A stretch of 40,539 nucleotides of DNA from JAUVXE01 sp964349355 (GTDB lineage Bacteria; Actinomycetota; Coriobacteriia; Anaerosomatales; SLCP01), in NCBI GenBank assembly GCA_964349355.1, contig CAYGFZ010000016.1:1-40539 (forward strand), in the 5' to 3' direction. The notes beneath the pieces were generated by a model. The model saw only the letters and a program-made list of their open reading frames with translations. It ran no database searches and was not told where the DNA came from. Each line of letters starts with the position of its first letter. Within the stretch, counting starts at the first letter, position 1. The position numbers were made by a program, and so were the translations under genes. Positions 1-7,240 of this stretch are shown one piece after another.

Positions 1-51
1 GAACCGTCCGGTGAGACGACCGGTCCTGCCGGGGAGACCACGCAGCCGTAG
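1..51 (+). CDS. C-terminal tail of an unknown upstream gene (partial)
   Basis: Reading frame 1 is open from the window edge to a TAG at 49-51 and encodes EPSGETTGPAGETTQP. This short Pro/Gly/Thr/Glu-rich tail contains the repeated unit GETT. Such tails are common at the ends of surface or membrane-anchored proteins, but nothing here shows the function. A strong hairpin at 80-107 lies 28 bases downstream, as expected for the end of a transcription unit. The frame is too short to prove it is coding. Confidence 0.35.
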   Translation, partial: EPSGETTGPAGETTQP

Positions 52-79
52 GTTCCGGTGCGCATCAGAGAATAACGTG

Positions 80-107
80 AAGGCGGCGCCCAGGTGGGTG
101 CCGCCTT
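80..107. terminator. Bidirectional hairpin terminator
   Basis: AAGGCGGCGCCC and GGGTGCCGCCTT form a 12-pair stem (one G-T pair) around the loop AGGT. It lies between the stop of a + strand frame at 51 and the stop of the minus-strand STAS gene at 125, so it can serve both. It ends in a short pyrimidine stretch (CTTCTTC) on the + strand and lacks a long T run. Confidence 0.7.
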
Positions 108-124
108 CTTCGTGCCGCCGGGGA

Positions 125-475
125 CTACTTCGGGTCTGCGCCGAGGGTCGCAAGAGCCTCTTCCATCGATCCTGCGGTCGAGAAGATGCCGTTGAGGCGA
201 GTGAGCGAGAGGATGTTGTCGACGGTCTCGTTGGTCACGAGTACCAACTGCCCTCCTTGAGCACCGTACTCCTTTGAGAGACTAAGGAGGAGCCCAAGGC
301 CAGAACTGTCCAGGTACTCGAGCTTGGACAGTTCGACGATCGTCGCAGGGGGAGAACTTTTCAGGATGCGGTCTATATTCATCCTGAACGAAGCGCACTC
401 ACCATAGTCGAGGTCGCCTGCGAGTTGCAGCAACCAGTGGTTGGACTCCTGTGTCAGGTCGATCGAGAGCGACAT
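125..475 (-). CDS. STAS-domain anti-anti-sigma factor-like protein
   Basis: This 116-residue protein is a single STAS domain of the SpoIIAA/RsbV type. Family members bind anti-sigma kinases and are switched by phosphorylation of one serine. The motif YLDSSGLGLLL contains the DSSGL core that carries the phosphorylatable serine, followed by a hydrophobic strand (GGQLVLV) and a C-terminal helix. I chose the ATG at 473-475, which has AGGA about 8 bases upstream on the minus strand. The frame stays open to 724, but that extension reads through the divergent promoter region and resembles no STAS sequence. It is divergent from a second STAS gene at 681. No kinase or phosphatase partner is visible in the window, so the pathway controlled is unknown. 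Confidence 0.85.
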   Translation of the reverse strand: MSLSIDLTQESNHWLLQLAGDLDYGECASFRMNIDRILKSSPPATIVELSKLEYLDSSGLGLLLSLSKEYGAQGGQLVLVTNETVDNILSLTRLNGIFSTAGSMEEALATLGADPK

Positions 476-633
476 GGGATAGGCGTCCTTTCTTCGGGGC
501 GACTCAAGTCTCATGGTACCCGAATTTCGCTCCCGAGAACCGGGCAGACACGGGGTTTGGAGTCCCACTTGACGTAGACCAGTGTATCGCACCCTGGTTT
601 CGCGCCCGTCTGGTACCCTGTGATGCGGCACGC

Positions 634-662
634 TACAATCATCTAGGCTATCTTGACGATAG
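634..662 (+). promoter_or_regulatory. Possible -10 element and leader hairpin before the + strand STAS gene
   Basis: TACAAT at 634-639 matches 5 of 6 bases of a sigma-70 -10 box and lies 42 bases before the ATG at 681. No good -35 box is seen 16-18 bases upstream. Just downstream, CTATC (648-652) and GATAG (658-662) form a 5-bp stem around TTGAC, placing a small hairpin in the leader 18 bases before the start. Confidence 0.35.
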
Positions 663-680
663 TAGGGAGAGTATCGCGCG

Positions 681-1016
681 ATGGAACTCGAGATCACCAG
701 CGAGCGCAGTGACGATGTGTGCACGATGATCCTACGGGGCGAGGTGGACGTCTACGCGGCGCCGCGGCTCAAAGAGGCGATCATCGAGCTCATAGAATCG
801 GGGTGCCCGCAGATCCTCGTGGACCTCGAAGGCGTGGGTTTCATCGATAGTTCCGGTCTTGGGGTGTTGGTGGGTGGATTGCGGCGCGCCAAGGAGCGCG
901 ACGGGGCGATTCGACTCGTGTGCACTCGTGAGAACGTCTTGAAGATTTTCCGCATCACCGGACTCGATAAGGTGTTTGCGATTTTCCCCGACGCCGAAGG
1001 CGCCCGGGACTTCTAG
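681..1016 (+). CDS. STAS-domain anti-sigma factor antagonist
   Basis: This 111-residue single-domain STAS protein has the usual length of a SpoIIAA/RsbV anti-anti-sigma factor. It begins with a short strand (MELEITSERS), has the typical RGEVDVYAAPRLKEAI helix, and carries FIDSSGLGVLVGG, where the serine after the aspartate is the expected phosphorylation site. The C-terminal ITGLDKVFAIF is also typical. It most likely frees a sigma factor by binding its anti-sigma kinase. It lies 205 bases from and divergent to another STAS gene (125-475), with which it shares fold and motif but only modest sequence similarity. The tat genes follow 45 bases downstream. No serine kinase of the RsbW type is seen nearby, so its partner must be encoded elsewhere. 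Confidence 0.88.
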   Translation: MELEITSERSDDVCTMILRGEVDVYAAPRLKEAIIELIESGCPQILVDLEGVGFIDSSGLGVLVGGLRRAKERDGAIRLVCTRENVLKIFRITGLDKVFAIFPDAEGARDF

Positions 1017-1061
1017 GTTCGCACATACGTTTCGCCGAGATCCCCTGGAAGGTGCGATTCT

Positions 1062-1460
1062 GTGTTCGGCATCAGTGGAACCGAACTTTTCATAATCGTC
1101 GTATTCGTGCTCTTGATCTTCGGTCCGGACAAGCTGCCGCAGTTCGGTCGCACCGTCGGTCAGTTCATGCGCGAGTTCAAGCGCGCCCAGGAGAGCATGG
1201 AGGCCGTCATCCGCGCTGAGGTCTACGCGAGTGAGAACAAGTCGTCTCCGGGCAACACGGCCGACATCGACGATGAGGACGACATCTCGGAGGAGCTCGA
1301 CGGCGAGTCTGGTGAGGCCGGGGAAACCGGAGGGAAGTCAAAGATCGAAGCACCGAAACGCACGAGTCCTTTCGACAACGTGGCGCCAAAGCGTTACTCC
1401 AAACGCGATTCAGAGCCTGAACCCGAGGACGAGGACGAGGACGAGGAGGACGAGGAGTAG
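1062..1460 (+). CDS. tatA: TatA/TatB-family twin-arginine translocase protein
   Basis: TatA/B proteins oligomerise with TatC to export folded proteins carrying twin-arginine signals. The 132-residue product starts MFGISGTELFIIVVFVLLIFGPDKLPQ: one membrane helix at about residues 7-20, the FGP hinge, then an amphipathic helix (QFGRTVGQFMREFKRAQESM). The rest is a long hydrophilic tail ending in almost pure Asp/Glu. The GTG at 1062 is the start that gives the canonical N-terminus, with GGAAGG about 11 bases upstream. tatC follows 27 bases downstream. The FGPDKLP motif and long tail fit TatB as well as TatA, so the A/B assignment is open. Cargo suggested by the neighbours (hypAB) is a hydrogenase small subunit. 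Confidence 0.88.
   Translation: MFGISGTELFIIVVFVLLIFGPDKLPQFGRTVGQFMREFKRAQESMEAVIRAEVYASENKSSPGNTADIDDEDDISEELDGESGEAGETGGKSKIEAPKRTSPFDNVAPKRYSKRDSEPEPEDEDEDEEDEE
1425..1457 (+). repeat. GAGGAC codon repeat inside tatA
   Basis: Three GAGGAC hexamers in tandem, then a degenerate GAGGAG/GACGAGGAG stretch, encode the acidic C-terminus EDEDEDEEDEE. It is a simple in-frame coding repeat and could vary in length by slippage. Confidence 0.7.
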
Positions 1461-1487
1461 CCTCGCGGCGAATCCTCGAAGCGCGAA

Positions 1488-2240
1488 ATGCCGATCTCAC
1501 CGAAACGACTGCCCATAACCGAGCACTTGCACGAACTGCGCCGCCGACTCATGGTCATCGCGATAGTCGTCATCTTGGGCTCGATCGCGATGTACGTTCC
1601 CGCGCCGCACTTCTATCGGTTCGTGATGGGCCCTATCGCTCACATCTTCGGCGATCAGCCGATGGTGCTCCTGAACCCATTCGAGACCTTCACGCTGCGG
1701 TTCAAGGTGGCTCTCTACGCAACGCTCGTTGTCGGCAGCCCGATCATCATCTGGCAGGTGATGGCGTTCTTTCTTCCCGCACTCAAGGCTAACGAGCGCA
1801 GGTGGCTCATCCCTACCTTTATCGCGATGGTCGTACTGTTCGTCGGCGGCGTTGTGTTCGCGCACCAGATCATCCTCAGCACTGCGTTCGAGTGGATCGT
1901 GGGACAGGCATGGGAGGGCGTCACCCAGATGCCCGAGGCGAGCACCTACTTCTCCGGAGCGACCCTACTGTTGCTCGGTTTCGGAATGGGATTCCAGCTG
2001 CCCGTCATCGTCTTCTACCTGATGATCTTCAACATCGTGCCGTACCACAAGCTACGCAAGAACTGGCGGGTCGCCTATTTGGCCATGAGTGTGGTCTCGG
2101 CCAGCGCGACTCCGGACTGGTCGCCTGTGACCATGCTTGCGCTGTTCGCGGCGCTCGTGGCCCTCTACGAGATGAGCATGGGACTCGCACGGGTCGTGCT
2201 CGCGAAACGAATCGCGCGCCAGAAGGCGCTCGGCTACTGA
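1488..2240 (+). CDS. tatC: Sec-independent protein translocase TatC
   Basis: TatC is the multi-spanning core of the twin-arginine translocase that recognises the signal peptide. The 250-residue product has the hallmark N-terminus MPISPKRLPITEHLHELRRRL, in which HLxELRRRL is the conserved cytoplasmic segment. About six membrane helices follow, with the conserved F-E-x-F-x-L motif near NPFETFTLRFKVAL and a Pro-containing periplasmic loop. It begins 27 bases after tatA and is followed by hypA after 12 bases, so the two tat genes and the hyp genes probably form one transcript. Length and topology are normal for the family. Confidence 0.96.
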   Translation: MPISPKRLPITEHLHELRRRLMVIAIVVILGSIAMYVPAPHFYRFVMGPIAHIFGDQPMVLLNPFETFTLRFKVALYATLVVGSPIIIWQVMAFFLPALKANERRWLIPTFIAMVVLFVGGVVFAHQIILSTAFEWIVGQAWEGVTQMPEASTYFSGATLLLLGFGMGFQLPVIVFYLMIFNIVPYHKLRKNWRVAYLAMSVVSASATPDWSPVTMLALFAALVALYEMSMGLARVVLAKRIARQKALGY

Positions 2241-2252
2241 CGGAGGCCCCGA

Positions 2253-2627
2253 ATGCATGAGATGGGAATCGTGGCTGGCATACTCGAGGTCGCCGAGAGT
2301 ACGGCGCGGCGCGAGAACGCGGTCCGCATCAACGAGATCAACATCCGTGTGGGGGAACTCACCGAGATCGTCGATGACGCGCTCTACTTCGCATTCGAGT
2401 CGCTCTCGCCTGGCACCCTCGCCGAGGGTGCGGAGCTGATCGTCGAGCGGGTCGGCGCACGGTCTCGCTGCCTGGGGTGTGACGTTACCTTCGATCACGG
2501 ACGCTTCGATGCGATGTGCCCCGAGTGCGGGACGTTCCTTTGTGAACTGCTTCAGGGCCGGGAGCTCATGGTTGAATCGCTGGATATCGACCTGCCCACC
2601 GACGCGTGCGCCGGGGAGGCCTCGTGA
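2253..2627 (+). CDS. hypA: Hydrogenase nickel-insertion protein HypA
   Basis: HypA delivers nickel to the NiFe-hydrogenase large subunit together with the GTPase HypB. The 124-residue product begins MHEMGIV, so the nickel ligand His2 and the MHE motif are intact. The zinc site is C73-x2-C76 and C89-x2-C92. Length is normal. It follows tatC by 12 bases and overlaps the start of hypB by four bases (GTGA). Other hyp genes (hypCDEF) and hydrogenase structural genes are not in the window, so they must be elsewhere. A role in urease nickel supply is possible but less likely given the Tat neighbours. Confidence 0.95.
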   Translation: MHEMGIVAGILEVAESTARRENAVRINEINIRVGELTEIVDDALYFAFESLSPGTLAEGAELIVERVGARSRCLGCDVTFDHGRFDAMCPECGTFLCELLQGRELMVESLDIDLPTDACAGEAS

Positions 2628-3304
2628 GAGTCGATCTCTCCAAGCCGATTCTCGACCGCAATGAGCGGCTTGCGGCCGAGAACCGTGCCCTCTTCGAGGA
2701 GCATCGCGTGTTCGTGCTTGACCTGCTGGCCTCACCTGGTGCGGGCAAAACGTCGACGATCCTCGCCACTATCGATGCGCTGCGCGACCGCTATCGCATC
2801 GCGGTGATCGAGGGCGACATCGCAAGCAGCGTGGATGCCGAGAAGATCAAGGCCCACGGGGTCCCGGCCGTGCAGATCAACACCGGTGGCGCTTGTCATC
2901 TCGAGAGCGACATGATCCGTCGGGCGGTCGCTACCCTTGATCTTACACAGATCGATCTCCTCATCATCGAGAACGTGGGCAATCTCGTGTGCCCGACAGA
3001 TTTCGACCTCGGGGAGCACGTCAAAGTGATGATCCTTTCGGTTCCCGAAGGTCACGACAAGCCCTACAAGTATCCCAACATCTTCGCCCGGGCCGAGGCG
3101 GTCATCCTCAACAAGTACGACACGCTGCCCGTCTTCGACTTCGATGAGGTCGAGTTTCGCGATGTGGTCCGCCAGCTCAACGGCGCCGCGCCGGTCTTCC
3201 CGGTCTCGGCGACACGCGGCGATGGTATCGAGGCGTGGACCGAGTGGCTCGCAGACCGCATAGAGGCCGTGCGGCGCGGACACGGGAGCGCGACCGTTTC
3301 TTAG
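2624..3304 (+). CDS. hypB: Hydrogenase maturation GTPase HypB
   Basis: HypB is a SIMIBI-class GTPase that drives nickel insertion into NiFe-hydrogenase. The 226-residue product has the P-loop SPGAGKTS (about 37-44), the GDIASSVDAEKI switch region, the GGACHLES metal-binding Cys-His pair, the ENVGNLVCPTDFDLGE and SVPEGHDKPYKYP segments, and the guanine motif NKYD. I chose the GTG at 2624, which overlaps the hypA stop and has GGGGAGG four bases upstream, over the in-frame GTG at 2606. With this start the protein lacks both the N-terminal CxxCGC high-affinity nickel motif and a His-rich stretch, so it has only the G-domain metal site. The HD-domain gene follows 25 bases later. Confidence 0.95.
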   Translation: MRVDLSKPILDRNERLAAENRALFEEHRVFVLDLLASPGAGKTSTILATIDALRDRYRIAVIEGDIASSVDAEKIKAHGVPAVQINTGGACHLESDMIRRAVATLDLTQIDLLIIENVGNLVCPTDFDLGEHVKVMILSVPEGHDKPYKYPNIFARAEAVILNKYDTLPVFDFDEVEFRDVVRQLNGAAPVFPVSATRGDGIEAWTEWLADRIEAVRRGHGSATVS

Positions 3305-3329
3305 CACTCCCGCGGACCGAGGAGGCGGC

Positions 3330-3881
3330 ATGGATCGCGATACAGCGCTCGCGCTCGTGCGCGAGCGGATCGACAACCGCAACCTGGTGAACCACTGTGT
3401 CGCCGCCGAGGTAATCATGGAGGCACTCGCCCGCCATCTCGGTCTGCCGACCGAAGACGTCGCACGCTGGGGACTTGCGGGGCTGCTTCACGATCTTGAT
3501 TACGCCGAGACTGCTGACGACCCCGAACGTCACGCTCGCGGTGCGGCCGGGGAACTCTCGGGCCAGGTCGATGAGGAGATCGTGCACGCGATCCTGGCGC
3601 ATGCTGGTCACGTTCCCCTCGAGTCGCAGATGGATCGCGCACTCTACGCGGCCGATCCTGCCACCGGCTTCATCGTCGCAGCGGCGCTGGTCCGCCCTGA
3701 CCGTTCGCTCGCCGGAGTCGAGGTCCGCTCGCTCAAGAAGCGCTGGAAAGAGAAGGCGTTCGCCCGGGGCGCGTGCCGCGAGCAGATGAACACCTGTACC
3801 GACCTGGGAATGACCCGCGAGGAGTTCCTCGGCGTGGCGCTCGAAGCGATGCAGGAGCGCTCGGCGGAGCTCGGCCTCTGA
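3330..3881 (+). CDS. HD-domain (HDIG-type) phosphohydrolase-like protein
   Basis: This 183-residue protein is a compact HD-superfamily metal-dependent phosphohydrolase domain. The metal ligands are visible as H22 (LVNHCVAAE), H54-D55 (GLLHDLDY) and a His pair in ILAHAGHVP, followed by a catalytic-core Asp in ALYAADPATGF. The C-terminal half (SLKKRWKEKAFARGACREQM) is the Lys/Arg-rich segment seen in the HDIG-type small proteins. The substrate is not predictable. A clear Shine-Dalgarno sequence (GAGGAGGCGGC) precedes the ATG. It is the last gene of the apparent tat-hyp transcript. No terminator is seen before the topA promoter region. Confidence 0.8.
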   Translation: MDRDTALALVRERIDNRNLVNHCVAAEVIMEALARHLGLPTEDVARWGLAGLLHDLDYAETADDPERHARGAAGELSGQVDEEIVHAILAHAGHVPLESQMDRALYAADPATGFIVAAALVRPDRSLAGVEVRSLKKRWKEKAFARGACREQMNTCTDLGMTREEFLGVALEAMQERSAELGL

Positions 3882-3902
3882 GGCAGGCGGCAGGCGTTTC
3901 GC

Positions 3903-3921
3903 TTGACGCGCGGTATATACT
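3903..3921 (+). promoter_or_regulatory. Possible topA promoter elements
   Basis: The 80-base spacer holds TTGACG (3903-3908, 5/6 to the -35 consensus) and TATACT (3916-3921, 5/6 to the -10 consensus). They are only 7 bases apart, so they cannot form one promoter together. TATACT may work as an extended -10, or the TTGACG may pair with a weak box near 3926-3931. Confidence 0.3.
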
Positions 3922-3961
3922 CGCAAAGACTTATCCGCCGTGAGTGAGGACCCCAACCGGC

Positions 3962-6361
3962 ATGCGACTGATCGTCTCAGAGAAAAACATCGCCGCGAAG
4001 AGGATCGCCGAGATCCTTGCTGTCGGAAAACCGAAGGCCGGCAAGGTCTACACGACGCCTGTCTATACGTTTCGCCGGGACGGCGAGGACTGGGTCAGTA
4101 TCGGGCTGAAAGGCCACATCATGAAGGTCGACTTCCCCGAGGAGTTCGAGGGTGTCGACGTCAAGAAGTGGAGGCTCGATTCGCTCAGCACCCTCGTCAA
4201 GGCCCCGGTCATCAAGGAGGGTGCCGAGAAGGGCATCATTCGCTCGCTTGAGAACCTGTCGAAGAAGGCCGACGCGGTTATGATCGCGACCGACTACGAC
4301 CGCGAAGGAGAGCTCATCGGCTCCGACGCGCGCGCGATCGTCCGTCGCGTGAATCCAGAGGTTCCCGTATCGAGGGTGCGGTTCTCAGCGATCACCAAAG
4401 AGGAGATCGAGGCCGCGTTCGCCGAGCCCGGCGAGCTTTCAGACGACCTGGCCGAGGCCGGCGCGACCCGTCAGGACATCGACCTGATATGGGGAGCGGT
4501 GCTCACGCGCTACCTCACACTCACCTCGAACAAGGCATCGAAGAAGGCGTGGGGCGACGTGCTGTCCGCCGGCCGTGTGCAGACGCCGACACTCAAGTTG
4601 ATCGTCGACCGCGAGCGGGAGCGCGATGCGTTCGTTCCCGAGGACTACTGGACCGTGCGCGCGAAGTTCTCCTCGGCAGGGGAGGAGTTCGGCGCCTTGC
4701 ACGCTATCGAGCGCTTCAAGGCCGAGCCCGAGGCGACCCGCGTCATGGCGGCAGTCGAAGGCCAGTCGGAGGGTACCGTCGTCGAGGCGTCCAAGTCGCG
4801 GCGCACCGTCAAGCCGCCCACACCGTTCAACACCACCGCGCTGCAGGCGGCCGCCGCGGCCGAGGGGATCTCGCCGGCACGAGCGATGCGGATCGCCGAG
4901 ACGCTCTATATGAGTGGACTGATCTCCTATCCGCGTGTCGACAACACGGTCTACCCGAAGAGCCTCGACTTCCGGGGAATACTCAAGGCGCTCGATAAGG
5001 TTCCGGCCTACCACGAGCATGCCACGGCGCTGCTCAAGCAGGGCTCGCTTACGCCGACCCGTGGCGCGAAGGAGACGACGGATCATCCGCCGATCCATCC
5101 CACGGATGCCGCCGACCCCGAGAAGCTCAAGCCCGAGGAGTACAAGCTCTACAACCTCGTATCTCGGCGCTTCTTGGCGACACTGTCGGAAGCGGCCGTC
5201 CTTGAGAGCACGAAGGTCGGTATCGACGTGGGCGGTGAGCGATTCGTCGCACGCGGCGACGTCGTGATCAAGGCGGGTTTCAGGTCCGTCTATCCGTACG
5301 GCATGAAGAAGGAAGAGCACCTGCCCGTGCTCGACGAGGGCATGACGCCCGCCTTCCTCGGCGCGCAGATGGAAGCCAAACAGACTCAACCGCCGGCTCG
5401 TTACTCCCAGGGCAAGATGATCCAGGAGATGGAGAAGCTCGGGCTCGGCACCAAGGCCACGCGGCACGACATCATCCAGACTCTCTACGATCGCAAGTAC
5501 ACGGTCGGCGACCCGATCCAGCCGACCTGCAAGGGCATCACTGTGGTCAACGCGCTCGTCACGCACGCGGAGCGCATCACCACTCCGGAGATGACCGCAG
5601 AACTCGATGCCGAGATGGACGGGATCACGCGCTCGGCGGCGAGTCGCGGTCAGGTCGTCCAGCACTCGCGCGACCTGCTTGCCGACGTCATGAGCGGGCT
5701 CCTCGATCGCGTTCCCGAGGTCGGCGAACTGCTCAAGGCCGCCGCCGATGAGGACGCCAAGGTCGGCATCTGCCCGAAGTCCGGGGACGATCTGCTCATC
5801 AAGTACTCTCCCAAGAGCCGCTCCTTCTTCGTCGGGTGTGCGGGCTATCCAGACTGCCCGGTCACCTACCCGCTGCCCAAGAACGCCCGTTTTGCCGCGG
5901 TCGAGGAGTTGTGCCCCGAGTGTGGCACGCCTCAGGTCAAGGTCTCGCAGTTCCGAAGGCCCGCGCGGGTGATGTGCCTCTCTCCCGACTGCATCACCAA
6001 GAAAGGGCCGGAGATCGTCGTCGGGAAGTGTCCCGTAGACGGCGCCGACCTTAAAGTGCACTACTCGCCCGTCGGGAGCCGCTACATCCGCTGCGTGAAC
6101 TACGACGTAAAGGAGCATCCAGTCTCCTATCCGCTGCCTCAGTCCGGAGACATCGAGGCTACCGGAGAGGTCTGCGAGCCGTGTGGGGCGCCCAAGGTGG
6201 TCATCCACACCAAGAAGGGGCCGTGGCCGATCTGTGTCGACCCCGAGTGCCCCGCTCGTTCCGAGGCGTCCAAGAAGCGCAGCGCCGCAAGTAAGGGGCG
6301 CAGGACGGGTGCCAAGAAGAAGAGCTCCCCGGCGGGTTCCCGGAAGAAGAAATCCTCGTAG
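3962..6361 (+). CDS. topA: DNA topoisomerase I, archaeal type (type IA)
   Basis: This enzyme relaxes negatively supercoiled DNA through a 5'-phosphotyrosine intermediate. The 799-residue product has the Toprim domain (IVSEKNIAAKRIAEIL at 4-19; acidic triad D111, D113, E115 in TDYDREGE), the active-site tyrosine Y323 in GLISYPRVDNTVYP, and a C-terminal region from about 600 with several degenerate four-cysteine zinc modules. It ends in a Lys/Ser-rich basic tail. The N-terminus and the GLKGHIMKVDFPEEF and ISYPRxDNTVYP segments follow archaeal TopA rather than the usual bacterial form (ISYMRTDS), suggesting ancient transfer. I chose the ATG at 3962 because it gives the canonical MRLIVSEK start. 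A GTG at 3944 is also in frame but has no ribosome site. Confidence 0.93.
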   Translation: MRLIVSEKNIAAKRIAEILAVGKPKAGKVYTTPVYTFRRDGEDWVSIGLKGHIMKVDFPEEFEGVDVKKWRLDSLSTLVKAPVIKEGAEKGIIRSLENLSKKADAVMIATDYDREGELIGSDARAIVRRVNPEVPVSRVRFSAITKEEIEAAFAEPGELSDDLAEAGATRQDIDLIWGAVLTRYLTLTSNKASKKAWGDVLSAGRVQTPTLKLIVDRERERDAFVPEDYWTVRAKFSSAGEEFGALHAIERFKAEPEATRVMAAVEGQSEGTVVEASKSRRTVKPPTPFNTTALQAAAAAEGISPARAMRIAETLYMSGLISYPRVDNTVYPKSLDFRGILKALDKVPAYHEHATALLKQGSLTPTRGAKETTDHPPIHPTDAADPEKLKPEEYKLYNLVSRRFLATLSEAAVLESTKVGIDVGGERFVARGDVVIKAGFRSVYPYGMKKEEHLPVLDEGMTPAFLGAQMEAKQTQPPARYSQGKMIQEMEKLGLGTKATRHDIIQTLYDRKYTVGDPIQPTCKGITVVNALVTHAERITTPEMTAELDAEMDGITRSAASRGQVVQHSRDLLADVMSGLLDRVPEVGELLKAAADEDAKVGICPKSGDDLLIKYSPKSRSFFVGCAGYPDCPVTYPLPKNARFAAVEELCPECGTPQVKVSQFRRPARVMCLSPDCITKKGPEIVVGKCPVDGADLKVHYSPVGSRYIRCVNYDVKEHPVSYPLPQSGDIEATGEVCEPCGAPKVVIHTKKGPWPICVDPECPARSEASKKRSAASKGRRTGAKKKSSPAGSRKKKSS

Positions 6362-6431
6362 CGACAGGGTTCTGCAGCCGGTTCGGGGTATCTCTCCCGT
6401 AGGTGGCTTGGACCTGTGGACGGAGGAACCG

Positions 6432-7118
6432 GTGAGGATAGCAGTCGTTCATCACCGCACCCGCGGCGACAAGCTTGCTGATCTCGATGCGCTCACCGCC
6501 GCCGCCAGGACGGCGTGTGAGGCCGGAGCGGGGGCGGTGGTGTTCCCGTTCGTGCCAGCGCTCAGCGGGCTGCCCGATGACGAGCGCGCCGGACTGCTGG
6601 AGCGCATCGAGGGGTGCGCCGAGGGGGTCGCCGTCTACATCTCTTTCGACGATGCTCGCGAAGGCGGGCCGCGCGTCGTCCAGACTCCTCTCGGGCGGAC
6701 AGGTCTCCTCGGCGGCGATGCGTGCTTGCGGACAGACGCGCTCGAGAGGCTCCTCGGCGAGGGTCTGGACACGATGATCTGGCGTCCGCGTGCGGAGTCG
6801 ATGTTGCAGGCCGAGGCGATCTTAGAGTTCGCACTCGGTTGTGCCCCCTCGGTCGCAGGAGTGCTGCTGCTCGCGGAGTGCACGGGCGGCACCGGACACG
6901 ACGGCTGTCAGGGGACCAGCGTGATCATCCATGCGGGCGAGATCATGTCTGAAGCGGGCGGGGAGGACGATGAGATAATCTACGCCGATCTCGATGTGCC
7001 GCAGAGGGCGCCCGAGCCGAGCCTCGGCCTTCCGGTTCTGCCGCTCATCCTCCAGCAACGCCTTGCGGTTCACGAGGGGCGCAGGCTGGGCGTGGAGTAT
7101 CCGGCCGATCTGTCGTAG
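6432..7118 (+). CDS. Nitrilase-superfamily-like protein, probably catalytically inactive
   Basis: The 228-residue product resembles a carbon-nitrogen hydrolase fold. It has an N-terminal strand (VRIAVVHHRT), the AGAGAVVFPF segment that matches GADLVVFPE in active enzymes, GRTGLLGGDAC in the place of GRIGVLICYD, and a terminal GTSVIIHAGEIMSEAG that fits the family's G-x-S-x-I-x-x-x-G motif. The catalytic Glu position is Phe40 and the nucleophile Cys position is Gly94/95, so two of the three Glu-Lys-Cys residues appear lost. The GTG at 6432 has GGAGG five bases upstream. The open frame extends back to 6183, but only into topA. It lies between topA and mdh. Remote similarity only, so the family call is uncertain. 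Confidence 0.5.
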   Translation: MRIAVVHHRTRGDKLADLDALTAAARTACEAGAGAVVFPFVPALSGLPDDERAGLLERIEGCAEGVAVYISFDDAREGGPRVVQTPLGRTGLLGGDACLRTDALERLLGEGLDTMIWRPRAESMLQAEAILEFALGCAPSVAGVLLLAECTGGTGHDGCQGTSVIIHAGEIMSEAGGEDDEIIYADLDVPQRAPEPSLGLPVLPLILQQRLAVHEGRRLGVEYPADLS

Positions 7119-7240
7119 CGGCGCCTTTCGGGCCGAAGCGGTGGTAGAATCCTCCTGCACGGTGGGCTGTGCGGTCGTTCACACGCCCTGAGACGGATGC
7201 GAGCGGGCGAGCGCCCGTGAAGACGGAGAGGGGATCTTCT

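Noticed and set aside
125..724. A 199-codon version of the minus-strand STAS gene
   Set aside because: The extra 83 residues cross the divergent promoter region, overlap the + strand STAS gene and do not resemble the family. The ATG at 475 has a ribosome site and the standard length.
4439..6208. A 589-codon minus-strand open frame inside topA
   Set aside because: Antisense shadow with biased composition. topA is unambiguous on the + strand.
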